64,000 bases of DNA from Haematococcus lacustris (Eukaryota; Chlorophyta; Chlorophyceae; Chlamydomonadales; Haematococcaceae), in contig JASKMD010000026.1 of the NCBI GenBank assembly GCA_030144725.1, positions 10,160,616 to 10,224,615 of the forward strand, given 5' to 3'. Position 1 is the first letter of the stretch; each line of letters starts with the position of its first letter. A model generated the notes under the pieces. The model worked only from the letters and a program-made list of their open reading frames with translations. It ran no database searches and was not told the origin of the DNA. The translations under genes and the position numbers were made by a program. Of this stretch, positions 45,401 through 56,293 are shown in pieces.

Positions 45401-48400
45401 AGCTGGCTGCTAGAAGCACTGCCAGCGCTGTGCCGACCAGGGTCTCGACCCAGTCATGGCAGCGCACAGCAAAACACTCACGACTGTGTCAGGCAGTGCA
45501 GCGTGCACATCAGCCTGTAGGGCTAGTCTAGCTACACAGTACTGCTTCTCTTTGTCACTGAGCCCCTTTCATGGGACGCCATGCCCACATGTATGCATAG
45601 CGACCTTGAAAACATGAGCTGGCCATGCACCGCACATGGGCCGTACTAGAGCTGGGCTGGGGCACTGAGCCAGCTTCCTGCTGAGCTGGTTCTGGTGGGC
45701 AGCGCTTAGGTGCAGGGAGGAGCAGGGTACGTGTGTTGACCCAGCCTGACCCCACGGCCTTGAAGGTCAAGGCAAAGCCAGCACAGTGATACACATGGAC
45801 TATAACCCTCATACTGTCATGTAGACGCCTCCAGCACCAGTGGCCATGCGCATCATGCACAACACTACGCAGGAGGTGCACAGCAGGCAGCCTTGCATGT
45901 TGTTTGCACCAAGGATAGCCTTACCTTGTCGAAAGCGGACTTGAACTCAGCTGCATCAGCATTGGCCTTGTTCAGCTGCGAGTCAAATACAGTCTTGGCC
46001 TCCACCGCATCAGCTGTTGACTGCAAGCCAGCATGGCAACCCAGGACAGCATGGTGTGGTCAGCTCATGCACTGCAAGCAATGCAGGCTGTGCAAATCCT
46101 GGTGCAGCCATGTAATCAGGGGCAGATGCACAGTACGGTGGGCATTACGCTTGGTCTTGGCCCAGACTCTCTTGACACAACATCACCCAGACTAACACAC
46201 TTAATATTGCTATCTTAACCATAACTGACACCGTCACTGCTGATCACTTCCACTGTGACATGACATCTTGGTTGTGTAGCAATGGGCTCATACTTGCACA
46301 ACATGACCGCTTCTGAGGATGCAATGCCTCACACATCGGTCATGCCATGCCAAGCAACAGGCAGCATTGAGCGGGCACCAGCAGCAGGCGCCTGGTCAGC
46401 AAGGGGCGCAGCAAAGCCTGGTTTGCACTCAGCAAAAGCCATGCCTGCACACCTTGTCCCATACAGACTTCATTTCTGTTGCATCGACTGTGGCCTTGTT
46501 CAGTTGCGCATGAAACGCGCTCCTGGCCTCCACAGCATCTACATTGGACTGCAGGTGGGTGACAACCCCACCGCAGCAGCTGAAGCGCCTGGTGCGCCGG
46601 AGTTTGCTATAAATATCTACAGTGTTTCCTAATATAGGCTTTCCACTGCCTGATAGTTTAATTTGATTTACAAACTTTACCCAAATGTTTTGCGGATGTT
46701 GAACAATGGTGCCAGTGGGGTGCAGATGAGTGACCATTGCTCATGAGGCAATGCTTGCATGTGCTGATGTGGCTACATGTACAAGGCCACACCTTGTCAT
46801 AGGCAGCCTTGAATTCTGCTGCATCAGCGGTGGCCTTGTTCAGCTGTGCATCAAAAGCAAACTTGTTGTTCCTTGCGCTCACAGTGGACTGCAATAAACA
46901 TCATTATTACATGTCGCGTTATACTTGCACAACATGGTCATGACGACATGCGGCTAGCACTTGTATCTTGCCCTCTCACATCAGCAACAAAAACCTTATT
47001 TGTGCAGCAGTGCAATGTAGTAATGATCTCATGGCGTACCTTGTCGTATGCTGCCTTCATTTGATGAGCCACGTGGTGAGCGTCCTGGAGCTGGCTGTCA
47101 AACATTGCCTTCCGCTGCGTGTTCTCTGCCATAGACTGCATGTATGGCAGGCGCAGTAACACATATCTTTTGACCAATACCGATGGCCACCTGCAGTAGC
47201 CAGATAGCGTGCCACTTTCCTTAACTGTGCCTGAGTTTCCTTGGCTGATGGCTGAGCACAATGCAACTAGCTGTGAAGTGCATGATGGCCTTATCTGAGT
47301 GAGCAAGGATCTGCACTTGCAGCATCAGTGTGCCAGCAGCATTTCCTAGCGCCTTCAGTGTACAACCAGGTACAAGTGATGCTCCATGATGCATGCTGGT
47401 CAGCTGATCTGCAGGCCACGGCCATGATATATGCACCTTTGCTAATAGGTGTTCCTAGGTGCAACTGTGGCAGTATTGTCACAGTGCCACGGTACACTAC
47501 TACCTGGAGCAGTTTGCTTTTGAGCTCAACAACATCAGCTCGGACCTTCTGAGTCTCAGCAGTGCGTGCTGCTAGGAGCTGCTGTGTGTGAGTAAGGCTC
47601 TGCGCGCCACCATCACCAGAAGAGAGGGGTCATGTCGGCACGATTGCCACTACCAGATAGGAGAAGGTCGATGTCTTGATGCTTGACAGCACCAGAGAGG
47701 GTGTAACTTGGATGTAAGTCACACCAGCACAGTTTGACACTAACATGCACAGGACAGATGAAGGTGATCCACCTTCACATCAGTCACTCGTTGTTTACCT
47801 GGTCGTAGGCAGCTTTCATGTCAATGTTGTCTGCCTGCATCTTTTGTAGTTGAGCTGCATTTGTACCCATCTCCTGGCGCATCACAACACGGTCGGTGAG
47901 TGCCTGCAAAATGTCAAAGAATATATTGTAGTTCGACCATCATGCCCAGGAGTGCTCAGCTATACTTGTGTTGGTTCATCACCTTCCTTTATCTGTATGT
48001 AATAAGAGTGGACTGTGGCGATGAACCCCAACAGGCTGTTTCTATCACACTGCCTACGCTGACAGTATGGCCTTGCTTCATTACCTTGACAAGCGTGGTC
48101 TTCTGTGATGCCGCATGCCCTTCTAGCAGGTCATACTCCACCTTCAGCTCAGTGGCGTCAAGCACCATCTGCAACACAGACAAGCAATGCCATTCTCACG
48201 TAACTATGAGATCTTGCTGCTACTGTGGCTGCAGTGCTTGCAGTGGCTGCAGTGGCTGCTGTGGCACCTGCCTTCTCATGCGCAGCCTTATACTCTGCCA
48301 TATCCGCAGTGGCTTTAGCCAGCTGTGCAGTAAGCATTTGCCGTTCCTCGTGGGCATCGAGCACCGCCTGGACAAGGGTGCCACATGCGTGTACATGTAT

Positions 48401-50423
48401 GTGTTGCAGTTGATGAGGGTGCAATGACACAGCAAAGCAGAAGCAGAGCAGGTGAATGTGGCAGCACGCTGATTGCTTCACCTACCTTGTCCAACATTGC
48501 TTTCATTTCCGCTGCTTGTGCATTTGCTTTCAGCAGCTGCTCCTCAAAGAATGTTCGCTGCAGGAGCTGCTCCTCATGCTTCTGCAAAGTGGCAAAGGTT
48601 GCTGGCTCTCCCGTCGATAGGCCCAATATGCACATGGCCCCTGCCACTGCTGCAGCGCACAATCATCCTGTAGCTATCTTTACCACTGCAGTGTTATGAG
48701 TTCCACGCCAGTCAGAAAAGCAAGCAAGCATTTCGTGACATGGCTTACCAATTCCAGCTGCCCAGCAGTCCTGGCATTTGCAGGCGCCATTGTGTCCGGC
48801 TGCATCTGCATCAAGTCAATGCTTGCAGCCAGAGCTGCTGCATGAGATAAGACTGTGTCCATGTCTGTGAACTGACTGGTCAGCTGCTCATGCAGCCCAC
48901 TGGTGGCTTGCAGTGCCTGGGAGTGAATCTCTGCATGAGACCTGGTACTGAAGGAAGACATGCCAGCACCACTGACGTCGCTGCGCGGTGCAGCGATGTA
49001 ATCGCTGTTGTGCTGGGAAGCAGTGCTGGCTGCAGAAGCTGCCCGGAGAGTGCCATGGGTTAGCATCGAGGGACGCAGCTGGGTTGAGGAGGCTTGGCCA
49101 CCACTTGCAACCGAGCCTGAAGCAGTCCTTGGCCTGGACATATTCATGTCGTAGGTTGCCTTCAGCCTAGAAAGGTCCTCCAGGGCCATGTTGTACTTCC
49201 CTTGGCCCACCACACTGTTGTCGACCTCGTTGGCATGGTGTGGGTGATTCAGCTGGGGCAAGCAAGGTGTGGGAGGGGACACACCACTGCTGTAAATGCT
49301 GTGCTGCTTGTAGACTGAGGAACCTCCTGGCCCACACATGCTGGGGCTCAGCAGCTCATCAACCAGCACTTCAGCATCTCCGTCACTTGCTTGGCAGAAA
49401 TGCCGCAAGGCATCACTGGCATTAAACAGGCGGGTGTCCAAATCTGTTGGGATCTTCAACTGAGCGCTGGAGATAAGGTGACGTAGCTCTGCAACCGCGG
49501 CATCCAGCTGCAGTGCCAAACGTTTGAGGGCAGACTGCTCGTCATTATATCTGCAGCACAGAGACAACCACAAGCTCTCAAAATGTGCAGGAAAGCCCTG
49601 GCAGCTGCATCTCCCTCCCCCTCACTTCACTAGATGGTAAGAGCAAAAGGTATGAAAGTCTGTACCAGGTATGCCCCACCTGCGCTGTGCAGCGGCCAAG
49701 CGCGACAGTGCCATCTCCTCACGCTTCCCGGCCTCAATCACAGCCTGCGACACTCGCACGCATCATGCCCTGTAAACCCCAGATTAGGTTTGGAGCTGCT
49801 CCACGCGGGTTGAACTACAGGTACCTGCTTGTCGGTGGACACGTCGTGCTGCACGCTAACTACAATGCGTTTGCCCCCGTCCTGGATGGACCAGGCCTGG
49901 GCGTGCCAGAAGCTCCCTTTTGCACCAACAGGACCTTGCGTGAAGCTGTGTAGGGAACATAAGAGAGCGACCGGGGTGAGGGCGCTCAGCTTTATTAAAA
50001 CATAGTAAGATGCGTCGAACTTTACCAGAGCGGGCCCCCGGACATGCAGCACAGCTCCAGCACATCATCAAACAGAGTCCTGCCAGGTTTTATTGACCAG
50101 CCAGCGTCGGCCTCCGCAGCAGACCCTGGCAGAAGGCGCCCTGAACGATATCTCAGCGGCGCGGGTGCTCCGGCAGCAACAGCAGCGTGGTTTGCAAACA
50201 CAAGACGGCATTCCTCAGTCCTTTCGCCATCGTACACAAATATCGGTGAGGGCAGTAACGAGAAGGCCGCAAACTGCGCCATCTGCACTTTGAAGAAAAC
50301 GAGGCTACAAAGGCCCTTCCTTCGAAGCAGAAATCGAAACTGTGACCCCATGCAAACAGTATCCCGGTATGTGGTGCTGGTGCATGAGTTTCGAAGCAGC
50401 CGGATCAGCTCTGTCCGCACCAA
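31451..50423 (-). CDS. PAS - long coiled coil - class I cyclic-nucleotide phosphodiesterase (47 exons, ~1885-1932 aa)
   Basis: One minus-strand gene of about 19 kb; the exon phases I could derive all close. It predicts an N-terminal PAS/PAC sensor (residues ~1-150), a Ser/Thr-rich segment, a helical rod built mostly of 32-residue units (~415-1310), and a C-terminal 3',5'-cyclic nucleotide phosphodiesterase (~1523-1870) that would hydrolyse cAMP and/or cGMP to the 5' monophosphate. The catalytic domain carries the metal-binding signatures. PAS domains in such enzymes usually sense light, redox state or a ligand; no ligand can be assigned here. No transmembrane segment is evident, so it is probably cytosolic or flagellar. 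Candidate starts are ATG at 50423, 50347 or 50282; the frame is open throughout, and an acceptor-like TTCAAAGTGCAG precedes 50282. Confidence 0.85.
36560..46170. repeat. Tandem array of eight ~1.2-kb segments, each with two 96-bp exons
   Basis: Minus-strand exons alternate between type b ([20 protein letters not shown]...) and type a ([17 protein letters not shown]...). Type b: 46020-45925, 44817-44722, 43608-43513, 42405-42310, 41196-41101, 39982-39887, 38769-38674, 37551-37456. Type a: 45350-45255, 44141-44046, 42938-42843, 41729-41634, 40526-40431, 39313-39218, 38094-37999, 36882-36787. Introns are nearly identical between units. The period is about 1203-1219 bp. The blocks 40943-43354 and 43355-45766 are practically the same, showing a two-unit higher-order duplication of 2412 bp. 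Confidence 0.95.
46453..48581 (-). other. Proximal coiled-coil exons of the phosphodiesterase gene
   Basis: Exons, all phase 0: 48581-48486, 48367-48272, 48168-48085, 47903-47799, 47581-47504, 47135-47040, 46888-46793, 46548-46453. Five of the eight are exactly 96 bp. Most end in a Met-Lys-Ala...Asp-Lys helix end. Exon 48367-48272 ends AAG|GCAGGT, so a GC donor is needed to keep the 96-bp length and phase. These diverged units look like the source from which the downstream tandem array grew. Confidence 0.75.
48749..50423 (-). other. PAS sensor and linker exons of the phosphodiesterase gene
   Basis: Exons: 50282 (or 50423)-50026, 49945-49825, 49744-49680, 49550-48749. The first two encode [22 protein letters not shown] and, across the splice, [15 protein letters not shown] followed by [13 protein letters not shown]. 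The last resembles a PAC motif (beta strands, then DxTxxK). The third gives an amphipathic helix ([13 protein letters not shown]). The 802-bp fourth exon gives a helix, then a Ser/Thr/Gly-rich, probably disordered region, then another helix ending at donor TTG|GTAAGC. Confidence 0.75.
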
Positions 50424-50470
50424 CGTAGTGAAGGGCCAGGCAGAGTCGCTCAGGCGAGAGACCTCAGATA

Positions 50471-50514
50471 CATTTGCATTTGCATTTGCATTTGCATTTG
50501 CATTTGCATTTGCA
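50471..50514. repeat. (CATTTG)7 hexanucleotide microsatellite
   Basis: Seven head-to-tail CATTTG units between the 5' end of the phosphodiesterase gene and the chimeric transposon copy. It lies about 50-190 bp upstream of the candidate start codons. Confidence 0.95.
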
Positions 50515-50569
50515 GAGTTATCACATAGCTGTAGAATGACATCTCACACGCCGGCCTAGACTGATCACC

Positions 50570-53280
50570 CCTCCCATTGAACCAGGTGAGAGACCTCAGA
50601 TACATTTGTAGGAGTGGAGTTATTACATAGCTGGTCACCCCTCCCATTGAACCACCCCTCCCATTGAACCTCATGGTAAGGGACAACGGCATTTCCGGAC
50701 TCATTTCTGCACAGATTTACACGCGGACTGAAGCGTCGGAATGCGGCCGCGCTGTGCGACATGCTGAGCTGGTTGGGCATGTTGCCGGGTATCCGATCCT
50801 ACCGTGCCTGCGGACTTGATGTACGTTGACCCAGTAGCAGTGAGTCCCTGTTTAACGCGATGGATAGGGCGCGATGTACGAGGACCCAACATCATGACCT
50901 ACATGTGCTGGCTCAATACAAGATGCTCAATCATGACCAACATGCGCTGGCTCAGGGGCTCTGAAACTTGGAGGAGACCACAGTAGGAGCACAACAGTGG
51001 CAAATGCACCGATCCCGTGTTGATTGGGCTCCAAGAGGTGGGCTAAATCCTCCATGCTGCCCCACTCTGCTGATGCTAGTATGACAACCATCGAACTCAA
51101 TCGAACTCTCCAGCCCTGTGTCATTGGCTAGGGAACTCAACTGTGGAACTCCTGCCGAGGTCTCAACTCTTGCTGATGTTTGCTAATAGGGGTTTTACAA
51201 GCTGACGTGTGCACATGCCTGCAACATGCCGACATCCATCACCCCTACAAGGTGTGAAGTCTACACCAGCTGGCCATCCCAGTTGGGTGGAGATCCATGT
51301 GGAGGGGGAGGCAGACTAACATCTGACATGTGCTGGCTCAGGGGCTTTAGAACTAGAGACCACTGCAGAAGCTCAGCTGGGCCAACAGCACTAATGCCGT
51401 GAAAGCCCCTTGTTTATTAGGCTCCAAGAGGTGGGCTAAACCCTCCATGCTGCCCCACTATGCTGATGCCGTCTGGCAACCATCGAAGTGAATCAAAGTC
51501 TCCAGCCCTGCGTCAATAGCTAGGGAATTCAACTGTGGACCACCTGCCAAGTTCTCAACTCTTGTCAAGATTTGTCAAGAGGGGTTTTAGAAGCTGGCGT
51601 GTGCACATGCCTGCAGGTATGGGCTTGTACTCCAAATCCCACCCCTACAGACGGAAGGGGGGCCATGCTGCCCGCTGTGCGTGTTGTACAAAGTCTACGC
51701 AAGCTGGCAGCACTGGCTGGGTGGAGATCCCCACCCAAGAGGCCTCACCTGAACAGCCAGCAGCAAGGACAGCAGCATACACAGCTCAACAGTACCCCAG
51801 CACAGCCAGGTTGATGTTGAAGACACAGTCAGCCGTCGCCGGCTTTCCACATGCCGGCGGCTGTTCATCACAGAGCAGTGTGTGGTGGCCAACACTCACC
51901 GGCCTGGCGAGCGCACAACTGTGGGCCGGCAACTGCGAGTGGTCTGCAAGTACCTGCGGCAAAGAACCCTAGGTAAGCTGGGTAACCCTAGGTAACCGGT
52001 GGCTGCCAGAGCTACGCAAGGAAGTGCGGCGTGAGGAGGCAGCAGCAGCTATGGCCCGACGGATAGCAAAGGCGGAGATGAAAGCTGCAGCAGCAACTCA
52101 TAGAGTGGGACAGGTGGTGGTTGATGTGGGGGACCATGAGGGGCAGCATAGACTGTCTGCAGCATATGCTATGACCTATGATGGGCGCGATTACAGCCAC
52201 ACCACTGTCGAGGAGGCTGAGAAGCTATCTGTTAGGGAGCTGCAAGCTTACCTTCGCTTCCACCAGCAGGAGCTTATGAAGGGGTGGCTGAAGCCCAAGC
52301 TCAAGGGTCTTGTCATGGCCCATATCTGCAACACAGTAGCCGCCCTGCATGCCGCCCCTGACCTGCTTCCCCCTCGTGCTGCACCCCCCTGGCAGCAGCA
52401 GGCAGCTGGTGCTGGTGCCGCCCCTGATCTGCCCCCCCCTCCTGCTGCACCCCCCTGGCAGCAGCAGGCAGCTGGTGCTGGTGCTGCCCCTGACCTGCCC
52501 CCCCCTCCCGCTGCACCCCCCCGGGCAGCAGCAGGCAGCTGGTGCTGGTGCCGCCCCTGATCTGCCCCCCCCTCCTGCTGCACCCCCCTGGCAGCAGCAG
52601 GCAGCTGGTGCTGGTGCTGCCCCTGACCTGCCCCCCCCTCCCGTTGCACCCCCCCGGGCAGCAGCAGGCAGCTGGTGCTGGTGCTGGTGCTGCCCCTGAC
52701 CTGCCCCCCCCTCCAGCTGAGCAGCAGGGGGTAAGGGCGGAGCTGGACACAAGCTGGACACACAAGCGGAGGGCGGGCGGGAGGGATCGGACCCAACATG
52801 TCGAGCAAGGTAACGTAGCAATAGCCTACACACCTTGAGTGGCCTTACCGAGTGGCCAGGTAGTAGGTACTACTCACGAATCAGTCAAGGAATGCAGCAG
52901 CCTTGTATACTTCCGAGCATGGGTGGAGGGGCGTCGTTACATCGGTGTGACGTGCCATGTGCATTGTTTTGACTGCGGCGACTGTCCCTGAATGTTGCAG
53001 AGGCTACTGGGCCACGTCGGTCGCGGCGGTCGGTCGCGGCGAGGCCCGCATGAGCAAAACTGGCATGAATTTGAATGTCAAGATTTGAGCCGCCTTAGCA
53101 CTCAGCACAGTGCACAATATTAAATGTTACAAGCTGCACCGCATAGCTGACAGAGTCCTCTATCCAGGGATGTGCGAAACATGAATAAAAACCACGTGGC
53201 TGAGACGCGGCGTCGTTTTGATTACCAGGGGTCGGTTTCCTATCATTTCCTGTCATTTTTTGTTAGTTGGGGTCGCCTGA
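50570..53280 (+). mobile_element. Chimeric hAT-like copy D
   Basis: The left part (50652-51300, and again 51320-51730 as a tandem duplicate) matches the 5' region of gene C, including SWRVHMPAGMGLYSKSHPYR. 51810-51970 reads RRRLSTCRRLFITEQCVVAN and then GRQLRVVCKYLRQRTL. 52012-52340 matches the element B ORF (QVVVDVGDHEGQ, SVRELQAYLRFHQQE). The copy ends at 53280 with the hAT-family right terminus (TTGGGGTCGCCTGA) and a possible target repeat CCTCTAG at 53281-53287. The left TIR was not found. Three copies of CCCCTCCCATTGAAC mark its left part (50570-50665). Confidence 0.6.
52370..52715. repeat. 66-bp minisatellite in copy D
   Basis: About five tandem 66-bp units encode a 22-residue repeat (AAPPWQQQAAGAGAAPDLPP). 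The unit length is a multiple of three, but length changes in poly-C runs shift the frame between units. Confidence 0.85.
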
Positions 53281-53287
53281 CCTCTAG

Positions 53288-53741
53288 TGCTCCCCTGACT
53301 CCCTTTCATGTGGTGATAGCCGACCGGCTTTGTATTGGTACTTGTTGCCCGCTGGGCTAATGACGGCGGTGCTGGCTGATCGCTTTGTTGCATTGGGGTT
53401 ATATTAACAGTTTTCCCTTTCTGACCCAAGCCGTCAGCGACGTGGTCATCCCATCGCCCCACATCAACAGCCCTCCCCTCGCCTCCCTGCTCTCACTCTT
53501 CGTCACCCTTGCTCACGCAGATGAACACTGACTCAGCACCGAAACAAACAACAAAACATTCTTACATCTGCTTTAGTCACGGACTGATGTGAGCCGTGAG
53601 CAAGCTCTGCTGCGATTCAGTACAAGCAAGCATGGTGCAAGGTGCAAGGTACAGGTGCAGGTGCAAGATTCCTTGCACATGGCTGCAAGGTATGTATCAG
53701 GAGGGCCCCTCTCCAGCTACCCAGCCTGGCTAAGTGCCAGC
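53288..53741. other. Intergenic, no gene recognised
   Basis: No ORF with coding character; this is the presumed 3' flank of the ELF3-like gene on the minus strand. Confidence 0.5.
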
Positions 53742-55611
53742 TCAGCAGTGATTGCCAGGCCGCATGGCCAGTAGAGACAGCGGAAGGCCAGGCCCTGGCC
53801 CAGGCAGGCTGTGAATGGTCGGGGTGGGAACTGATGCCAGGGAAGGGATAGGGGTAGGGGGGGCTGGAGCAGCGGACCAAGCCCTCACAAGTTCACCAGA
53901 AGTTGAGGTGGGCTGCTGCTGCTGTTGCTGCAGCTGCTGCAGCTGCTGCAGCTGGGCATGAATCCAGATGGCTTGCAGCATGGATGGGGTGAGGCCTAGC
54001 TGCTCAAATAGCTGGCCATGCATCCCTGATGTCGACCCTGAGCCTGCTTCTGAGCCTCGTGGTGCCATATGCTCTGGCCAAGCCACTGCTCCTGCTGCTC
54101 CTGCTGCTGCTGCTGCTGCTGCTGCTCCTGCTGCTGCTGCTGCTGCTGCTCCTGCTCCTGCTGCTCCTGCTGCTGCTGCTGCTGCTGCTGCTCCTGCTGC
54201 TGGTGCTCCTGCTGCTGCCGGTTGGAGTGCTGGTGTTGGCAGTGGTTGGGCCCACAGCCCGGTCTGTGCAATGCCTGCTTGCATTGGTACTTGTTGCCTG
54301 CTTTGCTGATTCGGAGTGCGTGTGGGAAGGCCTGTGGGTGTGGGGCCTTGGGTGCCAGCAGGCAGCATGCCAGCAGCCCGCAGGCTGGCCGCCACTGCGC
54401 CTACGGTGCAGCTCCCGCTCGTCAAGGCCAGGCTCAAGGCAGGAGCTGCCAGGGCGGCACCTGCAGGCCCCAGGTGGTGGGCCCCCTGCTGTAGCTCCGC
54501 TGTTGGGCCCCCCGGTGGGCCCCCTCCTGGCCCGCCTTCTCGCCCCCAGGTCAAGACCCCTGCTGCTCCTCCTTCTGGACCCGCTGCTGCCCCCTTCGGT
54601 GCCCTCTTTGCTGGATCTCTGCTGCTGTCAGGTGAGGCGCAGGGGAGGGCCAGGCTGCGAGGCAGGGCGGTGTTGGAGGCGCACTGCAGGGGTGTGCTGG
54701 GCTGCAGCGGGGTCCCACTGACAAGCTCTGCTGCTAGCAGACGCTGCACCCGGATCAGCTTGTGCAGCTCATGCAGTTGTCGCACAAATGTCACATGCTG
54801 GAACAGAATCAGCTGACGAATGAAAGCCCAGCGTTCTTTACCCAGCAGGCGGATCAGCTGCTGTGCTTTGTTGGCTTGCGTGGACTTCTGGCGACTGCTG
54901 GCGAGGGCAGCAGCGCTGCAGGAGTCGTCCTCGCCAGAGCTTGCTTCTAGCAGGCCATCGCTCAGTGCCACTGGCTCCCTGTAGACAGGTTCAGGTAAGG
55001 GAAAATGGGGTTAAGCACAGGTCAGGTCAGGCACGGGTGGATTGAAGCAGAGTGTAGGGCACAGGTAAGGTACAGCTCACACCTGCATAACAACCGAGCC
55101 TCTATAGCCATTAGGACTGCAAGGCCCCTATTACAAACCCCTCCCTTCCCCTCCCAGTAGGCCCTTCTCTGCACCCCTCCCCACACCCCTCCCCTCCTCC
55201 CCTCCATACACCCCACCCCTCCTCCCCTCCCCTCCCCTCCCACCCAGTATGCCCTCCCCTGCCCAGCAAGAGCCCTGAGAGCTCACCCTAGCCAGCACCT
55301 GGCACCAGCAGCTGGCAAGCGGGCTGAAGGTGCCCCCTGTGTCACCTTGTGGGGCGCACGCCCTGAGGCTGGCTGGAGGCCCGGCTGGTGACGACCTGGC
55401 CGTCCCTGCCTTGCGTCGCTGACCAGCCAGGCATCAGGGCGGCATCGCGAGCGGGGTGCTGCATGTGCTTGGAGGAGTACAGGGCCTGCAGGGTGGCCTG
55501 CCACGCACAGCCTGGGCGGTCAGCTGGCAGAGTGGGCCTAGGGTCATGGTGGCGGCCTTGGGCCCCTTCAAGTGCTGAAGCGCTGCCGAGATCTCCAGGC
55601 CGGCTCAGTAC
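53742..55611 (-). CDS. Protein with ELF3-like motif and poly-Ala/poly-Gln tracts (5' end missing)
   Basis: Two minus-strand exons, 55611-55346 and 54978-53742 (stop), join in phase (GVRPT-R-EPVALSDG). Near the start of the second exon is FVRQLHELHKLIRVQRLLA. This resembles the F.VQVFELHRLIKVQ.LIA block of plant EARLY FLOWERING 3, a scaffold of the circadian evening complex. The rest is Pro/Gly/Ala-rich, with a long interrupted poly-Ala tract (GCT/GCA repeats, 54080-54215) and a short Gln-rich run near 53915-53960, compatible with a disordered, prion-like region as in ELF3. Upstream exons must exist, since the first one found begins in phase 0 after an acceptor at 55612 with no ATG; they were not resolved. 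The motif is short, so the family call is tentative. Confidence 0.55.
54080..54215. repeat. GCT/CCT triplet tract in coding sequence
   Basis: Interrupted (CTGCTGCTG)n/CTC runs on the plus strand, encoding poly-Ala with Gly breaks in the minus-strand ELF3-like protein. Other frames give poly-Leu and poly-Cys shadows. Confidence 0.9.
55140..55260. repeat. C/T-rich CCCCTCC low-complexity tract
   Basis: Repeated CCCCTCCTCCCCTCC units in the intron of the ELF3-like gene. Confidence 0.8.
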
Positions 55612-55879
55612 CTGATGCAGGCAGGGTACAGGCAAGCATGGCATGGTGCATGGGCAATCATGAGAAATAACAACTGAGCTGGGATAGACTGATGTGCCCC
55701 ACAGGACTGCTTCCTCCACCGCCTTGGCCGCTTCCTCGGAGGCATTGCGCCACCAGGCGCATATCTGCTAACAACTGATCACATCGTCTTGTACCCAGGA
55801 GGCGATGTCACTCACTGGTCACTCACTGGTCACTCACTGGCCTCCACTAGCACATTCAAAGCACAGTGCCGCTGAAGTT
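55612..55879. other. No gene resolved; possible upstream exon of ELF3-like gene
   Basis: Minus-strand 55760-55690 reads NASEEAAKAVEEAVLWGTS and could be a 5' exon. The plus strand of the same stretch is also open (DCFLHRLGRFLGGI). Neither could be tied to a splice site with matching phase. Confidence 0.3.
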
Positions 55880-55919
55880 GAGAACAGCACAGCCAAGCAG
55901 AAGCAGTGGCAGGCAGAGC

Positions 55920-55967
<48 letters not shown>

Positions 55968-56293
55968 AGCACACCAAGGCTGAGCAGGGTGCCAAACTCA
56001 CTCAGCCCACCTAAGGCAAAGGCCAGGCAAGGGCAAGGCTGCTAAGCCCACCCAACCCCAGCGCCATAGCCGGGCAGGTGGATGGACAGGGGCTGCAATG
56101 CAGCGCTGAACATGCAGCATAATGCCAGGTGCCAGTGGCGCCAGATGAAGCTGTGCTGGTGGTTTGGGATGCCGGAGATGCCAGCACAAGGCAAGGAGTA
56201 CCCTGAAGTGGGCTACAAGCAGCTGCGAGACCGCCCAAGGTCCAGAACCAGCAGCAGCCTGTGGCACAGCAGCGAGTGCCCCTCTTTGCAATA
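55880..56293 (+). pseudogene. Fanzor C-terminal relic with mutated RuvC-III
   Basis: Plus-strand sequence reads KHTKAEQGAKLTQPT, a stop, then (in a shifted frame) GRWMDRGCNAALNMQ and GKEYPEVGYKQLRDR. This corresponds to KRTKAEPGAAEPTKGKG, GRWLDRDCNAALNMQ and GKEYPGLGYKRVRDK of the Fanzor gene at 20.8-26.2 kb. The RuvC-III Asp is Gly here, and stops and a frameshift precede it, so it is dead. A (CCAG)n run (55920-55972) has expanded the Pro/Ser/Gln linker. The ~100 bp after its stop resemble the flank after the intact gene. Confidence 0.85.

Noticed and set aside
36560..46170. CRISPR-like regular repeats
   Set aside because: Units are ~1.2 kb and contain spliced exons of a eukaryotic gene; there are no short repeats with unique spacers.
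36494..46632. Many plus-strand ORFs of 90-220 codons recurring every 1.2 kb
   Set aside because: They are antisense to the two exon types and their introns; the minus-strand frames have splice sites and phase consistency.
54029..54721. Plus-strand ORF with a long poly-Leu run
   Set aside because: It is the antisense reading of the GCT/GCA triplet tract in the ELF3-like gene.
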